Below are positions 23,234-27,058 of a stretch of DNA of 27,058 nt, piece by piece. The position numbers and the translations under genes are program-made. This stretch comes from a virus. The DNA lies in IMG/VR virus record IMGVR_UViG_3300044715_000159, positions 1-27,058 of that record; one strand, written 5' to 3'. Each line of letters starts with the position of its first letter. Position 1 is the stretch's first letter. The notes below the pieces were generated by a model. That model ran no database searches and was not told where the DNA came from. It saw only the letters and a program-made list of their open reading frames with translations.

Positions 23234-23800
23234 TTATGGGTTTACTGGGTGCCAGTCGTAGTCTATGATTATCTTATTCCCCGCATAAGTACGGGCTGTG
23301 CCAAAATCAACGATGTCTCTTGTTTCTTCTAGTTGATAGATCTTAAAGTTATGAAAGAATAGTGGCTTAGACTCTGTGTTCCAGGATCCTGGATTTGCTG
23401 CTGCCCAGGCATTTAGGTCTTGTGCCGAATCGTCCCCCCTGTCAAGAAGATCGCTTACCTGCTGCTGAGTTATAACCATATTTCTTTGTGCATTGTCTCC
23501 TACTGAGTAAAAGTAATAAAGAAGTTGTTCACACTTAATATGGGGGAATGGCATTCTTCTCATTTTAAACATTCTGTCGTAAACACCAAAGACTCCGTTG
23601 CTTTGTGGAAATGTTTCAGTCAAGGCATCAATTTCTGTTGGTAGAGTTGGGAAAAAATATGTAGTACCAATTGATCTTGATCCTGATACTGGTGGATCAG
23701 AAAGAGTTAGGCTTTCCATGTCTAACTCAAAGTCAGGGTTTATCTTTGATGCTAGGTAGGCATTAATAATCGTAGGTGGGTGATGAATTATTGCAGCCAT
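23234..23800 (-). CDS. Tail-terminator-like protein
   Basis: This 188-residue protein lies just before the major tail protein, the usual place of the tail terminator that caps the tube and joins it to the neck. The N-terminus resembles a helix followed by a long loop (PTIINAYLASKINPDFELDM), then mixed strands and helices (PHIKCEQLLYYFYSVG, NMVITQQQVSDLLDRGDD) and a C-terminal strand (NKIIIDYDWHP). No motif is decisive, so the call rests on gene order and length. The ATG at 23800 overlaps the previous gene by one base and has GAGAGG upstream. Confidence 0.7.
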   Translation of the reverse strand: MAAIIHHPPTIINAYLASKINPDFELDMESLTLSDPPVSGSRSIGTTYFFPTLPTEIDALTETFPQSNGVFGVYDRMFKMRRMPFPHIKCEQLLYYFYSVGDNAQRNMVITQQQVSDLLDRGDDSAQDLNAWAAANPGSWNTESKPLFFHNFKIYQLEETRDIVDFGTARTYAGNKIIIDYDWHPVNP

Positions 23801-24474
23801 TAGATGCCTCTCCCTGCGTTAGCAATCCATCGGTATCCAGTCTTTACACCTAAAGATCTGCCACCTGTTTTTGCAGATATCATATTTTTCTTATAAGCCT
23901 GTGGATACTTGAAGTATTGTAAAAGGCCACTTGAGTTTAAAAAGGACTGCCTAAAGTAAACACCAAAAAAATTATTAAGCACATTTTCAAACTGACCCTG
24001 TGTTTGTCCTCCAGGGTTTTCTACACGAACCTCGTTTGATGTATAAATTTCTGTGCCATCAATTTCAAACCTTAATGCGTTTGCTTTCTTTGGTTTAATC
24101 GTAACAGCAATACCTTCTTCCATAATTTTTGCTTTATTGTAGAATGGAACATTTGAACCCTCTTTAATCGAAACCGATTGCTTTAGGGATGATGTAAATG
24201 TAATACCAATATTAGTAACCTTATAGTCTAAATCAAAAAGCCTTGCTTGTGGACTTCCAGTTCTTTGCCACTCATAAACATGATGGAGTAGGTCTGGAGA
24301 CATTCTAGCGTTGGCGTCGACGAACTGTGCTGCCAACTCAGACACCTTTGGTGCTAATGAAAGGTAAAACTCTGTCTTTCCTTTTTGCACTCCATCTAAA
24401 AACCCAACCGAGTACTCCATTATGTTGTCTATTTCTTTTTTAAATTGTTTGCTATCGATTACTAGTTTTAACAT
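23800..24474 (-). CDS. Neck or tail-completion protein (HK97 gp10-like position)
   Basis: This 224-residue protein starts with VIDSKQFKKEIDNIMEYSVG, followed by a long helix (about 25-60), as in gp10-type minor tail proteins that act at the head-tail junction. The middle is beta-rich (YKVTNIGITFTSSLKQSVSI) and the C-terminal 40 residues are basic and aromatic (RSLGVKTGYRWIANAGRG). It sits between the head-closure-like and tail-terminator-like genes. The ATG at 24474 has AGGTGAT upstream and a one-base overlap. The function is inferred from order and general shape. Confidence 0.65.
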   Translation of the reverse strand: MLKLVIDSKQFKKEIDNIMEYSVGFLDGVQKGKTEFYLSLAPKVSELAAQFVDANARMSPDLLHHVYEWQRTGSPQARLFDLDYKVTNIGITFTSSLKQSVSIKEGSNVPFYNKAKIMEEGIAVTIKPKKANALRFEIDGTEIYTSNEVRVENPGGQTQGQFENVLNNFFGVYFRQSFLNSSGLLQYFKYPQAYKKNMISAKTGGRSLGVKTGYRWIANAGRGI

Positions 24475-24923
24475 TAAATATCACCTGATTGATTTTCTGA
24501 TCTTCTTATTACAACTTTGTAGGACTCAACATTTCCAAATGGACCTGTGAAAGGCTCATAGGTTGCTAGTTCAAAAAGCGTTCCCTTACCAGACCTAGGT
24601 CCTGATGTTTCCATGTATATAAGATTTCCTTCTTGATCTTTTATGTCTGTAATTAAAATGTTGGTTAATGCATTCTTGCTATCAAGTAAAGAAATTCTTA
24701 TATCAGATTTAACTCTTCCAACTAATATTGAATTTTGTGTTATATTTACATTTGGCTTTACTTCTTCTTTAAAAGCAGAGCCACCAGAAGAAAAACTACA
24801 GGCAAAGACTCTGTCAAGTACCCAGTGCTTTTTTATTGCACCGAAATCACCTTGCTCAATTATTGGATGATAAACAGATGCTTGCATTGGAAACATGAAG
24901 TCTGGACTCTCACAAACTGTCAT
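24474..24923 (-). CDS. Head-closure-like protein
   Basis: This 149-residue, beta-rich protein lies after the connector gene. It begins ESPDFMFPMQASVYHPIIEQ, and its central part reads RISLLDSKNALTNILITDIK, giving a compact small-barrel profile of the kind typical of head-closure or stopper proteins. The last residues are polar and probably flexible. The ATG at 24923 overlaps the previous stop by one base; TTGGGGTG upstream can act as the ribosome-binding site. Assignment depends on gene order. Confidence 0.65.
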   Translation of the reverse strand: MTVCESPDFMFPMQASVYHPIIEQGDFGAIKKHWVLDRVFACSFSSGGSAFKEEVKPNVNITQNSILVGRVKSDIRISLLDSKNALTNILITDIKDQEGNLIYMETSGPRSGKGTLFELATYEPFTGPFGNVESYKVVIRRSENQSGDI

Positions 24924-25819
24924 TATAACACCCCAAGTTTTGTAATAGACTTAGCATACTTTGAAAGTATCTTGTCTACAATTATGTTTCCTGTTCCTTC
25001 GAAAAGACCCTTATCAAACTGAATTCTAAACTGATCTGTATTGTAAGAAGAAATAAATCTCTTATAGTAGTCTAACTTTCCACATTCTAAGTCGTGGATA
25101 AGCATCTCTGTTGCTCTAAGAATGTCTGATGGTACTGCTGTGTATCCATACTCAACAGTTACCAAGTAATCCCATGTTTTCCCAAACCCTCTATATATAA
25201 ACTGTGGGTCTAAGGAATCTGATGCTGCTGCAGGTAAAACTAGTGGTGCTGATTCAGCACGGTTAATGTTGTCAGATGACTTTTCAATAATTGCTGTCTT
25301 GTCTGATGATACTTCATATTGTCTATCTTCTACCAACTTGTTGTTTTCGTATACCGCTAAAACCTTCTTTACGTCATCCCAGATTGGCAGATAGTCTGCT
25401 CCAGTTCCCGTAAAATGTAAAACCTTCTTCTTGTAATAAAATCCTTCTGTAACAATAGAATCAATAATGGCTCTTGCAATTTCTTCATTTAAAGCATACG
25501 CTGCTATATCTGATGCTGTTGATCCTTTTGTTGATGGGTCTACATATGGTCTTACAATTTCATAAGTTTCTTCCTTAAGGATTGTTTCTCCAACTCCCCC
25601 AAGATTTTTAACAATTTCAACCTTATAAGATGAGTCATAATTCCCTGGCAAAGTTATGCCAATAACGTTTCCTGCTGCCTTATTTAAAAATGTTAATGTT
25701 GATACTGAAAGATCCGCCATATCCGTTATGGTAACAGTAATAGTTGATGATGTTATTCCCGCAGGAACTACAAAATCAACAGGTATATCTGCATATGGCG
25801 AAACTCTCAATATCTCCAT
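24923..25819 (-). CDS. Head-tail connector (adaptor) with N-terminal beta domain
   Basis: This is a 298-residue protein. Residues 1-95 form a beta sandwich (TSSTITVTITDMADLSVSTL), while the rest is mixed. The C-terminal part (PSDILRATEMLIHDLECGKL and SSYNTDQFRIQFDKGLFEG) matches the helical pattern of head-tail connector adaptors that bind the portal. Classic adaptors are about 100-170 residues, so the N-terminal domain looks like an addition, perhaps exposed on the neck. The ATG at 25819 has no clear Shine-Dalgarno; a GATAAT ends five bases before it, so it may also be leaderless. It follows the PVEA-rich gene with a six-base gap. Confidence 0.65.
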   Translation of the reverse strand: MEILRVSPYADIPVDFVVPAGITSSTITVTITDMADLSVSTLTFLNKAAGNVIGITLPGNYDSSYKVEIVKNLGGVGETILKEETYEIVRPYVDPSTKGSTASDIAAYALNEEIARAIIDSIVTEGFYYKKKVLHFTGTGADYLPIWDDVKKVLAVYENNKLVEDRQYEVSSDKTAIIEKSSDNINRAESAPLVLPAAASDSLDPQFIYRGFGKTWDYLVTVEYGYTAVPSDILRATEMLIHDLECGKLDYYKRFISSYNTDQFRIQFDKGLFEGTGNIIVDKILSKYAKSITKLGVL

Positions 25820-25830
25820 CTTTAATTATC
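25820..25830 (-). promoter_or_regulatory. Weak candidate leaderless promoter (GATAAT) for the connector gene
   Basis: The minus strand reads GATAAT, then TAAAG, then the ATG at 25819. The spacing matches the other leaderless candidates and no good Shine-Dalgarno is present, but the box deviates from consensus and overlaps the stop codon of the upstream gene. This is weak evidence on its own. Confidence 0.25.
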
Positions 25831-26248
25831 CAAAAGCCTTCTTGACTTCTTCTGGTGTAGCAATGCGAATATGCCCACGAGTTAGCCACTTATCTGCTTG
25901 TGCTTTTGTAACAATATTGTATCCCTTAGCAATTGCACCAACCTCTTCCCAACGAACGCTCTTTGTTGAGTGAAGTGCTACCTTATCTGAAAGGTTTACT
26001 GACTGTTCGATTACAGTCTTTGGGCCGTCTGCTGCCATTGATCCAATTGCGCCTGTTTCTGTAAATCCTAGTGCTTGAACTGGTTCCTCTGCTGCAGGTG
26101 CTTCGACTACTGCCTCAACAACTGGTGCTTCAATAACTGGCTCTGCTACAGGAACATGCTCTACTGGTGCTTCTACCACTGGGGCTTCGACATGGTCTTG
26201 CTTTTCATTCTGTGATGAAAACGGTCTATTATAATCATTATTTTCCAT
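25826..26248 (-). CDS. Pro-Val-Glu-Ala-rich tethered small protein, likely virion-associated
   Basis: This is a 140-residue protein in three parts: a polar N-terminus (1-19), a low-complexity Pro-Val-Glu-Ala repeat (20-57, units such as VEAPV and EAPVV), and a compact C-terminal domain (about 85-140, with VRWEEVGAIAKGYNIVTKAQ and a Trp-Leu-Thr-Arg motif). The repeat is likely an extended flexible linker. It lies immediately after the major capsid gene and has its own extended -10 promoter and a strong Shine-Dalgarno (GGAGGA), so high expression is expected. A capsid decoration or neck role is plausible, but I know no established function for the C-terminal domain. Confidence 0.75.
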   Translation of the reverse strand: MENNDYNRPFSSQNEKQDHVEAPVVEAPVEHVPVAEPVIEAPVVEAVVEAPAAEEPVQALGFTETGAIGSMAADGPKTVIEQSVNLSDKVALHSTKSVRWEEVGAIAKGYNIVTKAQADKWLTRGHIRIATPEEVKKAFG

Positions 26249-26266
26249 TGTATCCTCCTTGTTTGT

Positions 26267-26275
26267 ATTATATCA
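26267..26275 (-). promoter_or_regulatory. Extended -10 promoter after the capsid terminator
   Basis: The minus strand reads TGATATAAT, a perfect extended -10, 18 bases before the ATG at 26248. It is followed by the AAGGAGGA ribosome-binding site (TCCTCC at 26253-26258 on the plus strand). It lies just after the capsid terminator hairpin and should restart transcription for the neck genes. Confidence 0.65.
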
Positions 26276-26287
26276 TTAAAGTATTAA

Positions 26288-26317
26288 GGGGGACAGGAGA
26301 GTGAACTCCCGCCCCCC
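26288..26317 (-). terminator. GC-rich hairpin terminator after the major capsid gene
   Basis: On the minus strand GGGGGGCGGGAG and CTCTCCTGTCCCCC pair around a TTCA loop, with a two-base bulge and G-U wobbles. The hairpin starts 21 bases after the capsid stop. The following TTAATACTTTAATG is a weak U-rich tail. In an AT-rich genome a run of six G opposite five C stands out and supports a real stem. Termination may be partial. Confidence 0.75.
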
Positions 26318-26338
26318 ATTAAAGGTACTGATTACAGA

Positions 26339-27058
26339 TTATGAATCTGATGCAGAATCAGCGAATGCAATTGCATCCTCTTCTTCCCAGTTGATTCCGA
26401 AGCGAACGAATACAGTGTATTCAATTGTATCCTTCTTCGCTACGTACTCACGGTTTACAGTGATGTCTCTTTGGAATCCCCATACACGGTTTGCAGGGAA
26501 TGTCAAATCGATATAGCCTGCTGGGTAGTAAGGAACTTCCTGAACTTCAATTCCGAGAACACGAGTTGTACGTGCTCCACCGAATGTCTGTCCGATACCA
26601 TCAAGGTATGACTGGCGGTTTGCCTGGGTTGATCCTGGCATCTGGCCTGCAAATGCTTCTGCAACTGCATCAGCAAGTGTACCGTTGTTCTTAACGATTC
26701 CACCGAATGCATCTGTACCTGCGTAGAACTTAAGATTGTTCTTAAGTGCACGGTACTTACGTGGCATTGCATTGATGATGCCCTGCATTACATCAGGTGT
26801 CCAAGCATTATCTGCTACGGTTACTACTGACTCATGTGCATCGTTGTTTGTCTTTACCTTGTTGATAAAGCCATCCATGATTGACAAGAATGATCCTGTT
26901 GCACCATCACCATTGATAGCGAGATCTTCGATATCATTTGCGAATGCGTTGGTCATCAAGCGTACTAAGTGATCTTCTAGAGCGTCACCTTCTACACCAT
27001 CTTCCAATGATTCTGCTGTTACTTCCCAATCAAGACGAATCTTCTTGGTAGTAAGTTC
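26339..27058 (-). CDS. Major capsid protein, HK97-type (partial, N-terminus outside window)
   Basis: The last 239 residues are visible, in frame from the right edge (ELTTKKIRLDWEVTAESLED). The region corresponds to the central and C-terminal parts of an HK97-fold capsid protein: a helix with acidic residues (DALEDHLVRLMTNAFANDIE), the segment INGDGATGSF, the A-domain-like stretch RALKNNLKFYAGTDAFGGIV, VPYYPAG, and the C-terminal ITVNREYVAKKDTIEYTVFV with a closing acidic tail. It should form the icosahedral shell. A TTG at 27007 is internal, not the start. Gene order (capsid, connector, neck, tail) supports the call. The remaining N-terminal part lies beyond the window. Confidence 0.9.
   Translation of the reverse strand, partial: ELTTKKIRLDWEVTAESLEDGVEGDALEDHLVRLMTNAFANDIEDLAINGDGATGSFLSIMDGFINKVKTNNDAHESVVTVADNAWTPDVMQGIINAMPRKYRALKNNLKFYAGTDAFGGIVKNNGTLADAVAEAFAGQMPGSTQANRQSYLDGIGQTFGGARTTRVLGIEVQEVPYYPAGYIDLTFPANRVWGFQRDITVNREYVAKKDTIEYTVFVRFGINWEEEDAIAFADSASDS

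Noticed and set aside
24921-24930. TGTTATAAT-like box over the start of the head-closure gene
   Set aside because: It overlaps the ATG itself, so transcripts would begin inside the gene. The GGGGTG ribosome-binding site and one-base coupling explain the sequence better.
26503-26772. Second minus-strand frame inside the capsid gene
   Set aside because: It lies entirely within the capsid coding sequence in another frame, is rich in His/Gln/Ser as a shifted frame would be, and has no signals.
1-27058. tRNA genes, CRISPR arrays, insertion sequences, integrase and lysis genes
   Set aside because: I looked for cloverleaf-like segments, regularly spaced repeats, transposase or recombinase motifs, and endolysin or holin features, and saw none that could be supported.

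Overview
This window is a continuous piece of a tailed bacteriophage genome, most likely a long-tailed siphovirus. The visible genes are a major capsid protein, head-tail connectors, a single major tail protein, tail assembly chaperones, a 10-kb tape measure gene and tail-tip proteins. No contractile sheath gene is seen. Every supported gene lies on the minus strand, so gene order reads from the right edge (capsid) to the left edge (primase). Coding density is close to complete: most genes overlap by a few bases or are separated by fewer than 100 bases, and no gene-free stretch exceeds 300 bases. The DNA is AT-rich. GTG and TTG starts are common, and several genes appear to be leaderless (a -10 box 5-6 bases before the start codon and no Shine-Dalgarno). 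Leaderless expression is frequent in Actinobacteria, and the tape measure and chaperone sequences resemble those of actinobacterial phages as I remember them. An AT-rich actinobacterial host is my best inference, but it is not proven by the sequence.

Layout from right to left: (1) head and neck, 27058-23234: a partial HK97-type major capsid protein; a terminator and a promoter; a Pro-Val-Glu-Ala-rich small protein; a head-tail connector; a head-closure-like protein; a gp10-like neck protein; a tail-terminator-like protein. (2) Tail tube and assembly, 23222-21367: the major tail protein with its own promoter and a UUCG-hairpin terminator, then two tandem paralogous tail assembly chaperone genes. 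(3) Tape measure, 21345-11326: 3,339 residues with a TP901-type core, two hydrophobic stretches, a duplicated SPGE-type motif, a kinase-like segment and a possible HNH-like segment. (4) Tail tip and host contact, 11336-3738: a distal-tail-like protein, a 1,441-residue hub protein with a LamG-like domain, and four smaller accessory proteins, including one fibronectin-like and one H-type-lectin-like protein. (5) Replication and regulation, 3741-1: a zinc-ribbon miniprotein, a helix-turn-helix protein, two small conserved proteins, a DnaB-type helicase, an unknown protein, a short DnaG-type primase, and the start of one more gene.

The points that most deserve a second look are the kinase-like domain embedded in the tape measure, the duplicated chaperone pair whose long member carries an in-frame A AAA AAG slippery heptamer that would produce the short form, and the set of extended -10 promoters of type TGnTATAnT, two of which sit exactly at leaderless distance from start codons. 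No tRNA, CRISPR array, insertion sequence, integrase or lysis gene was seen.
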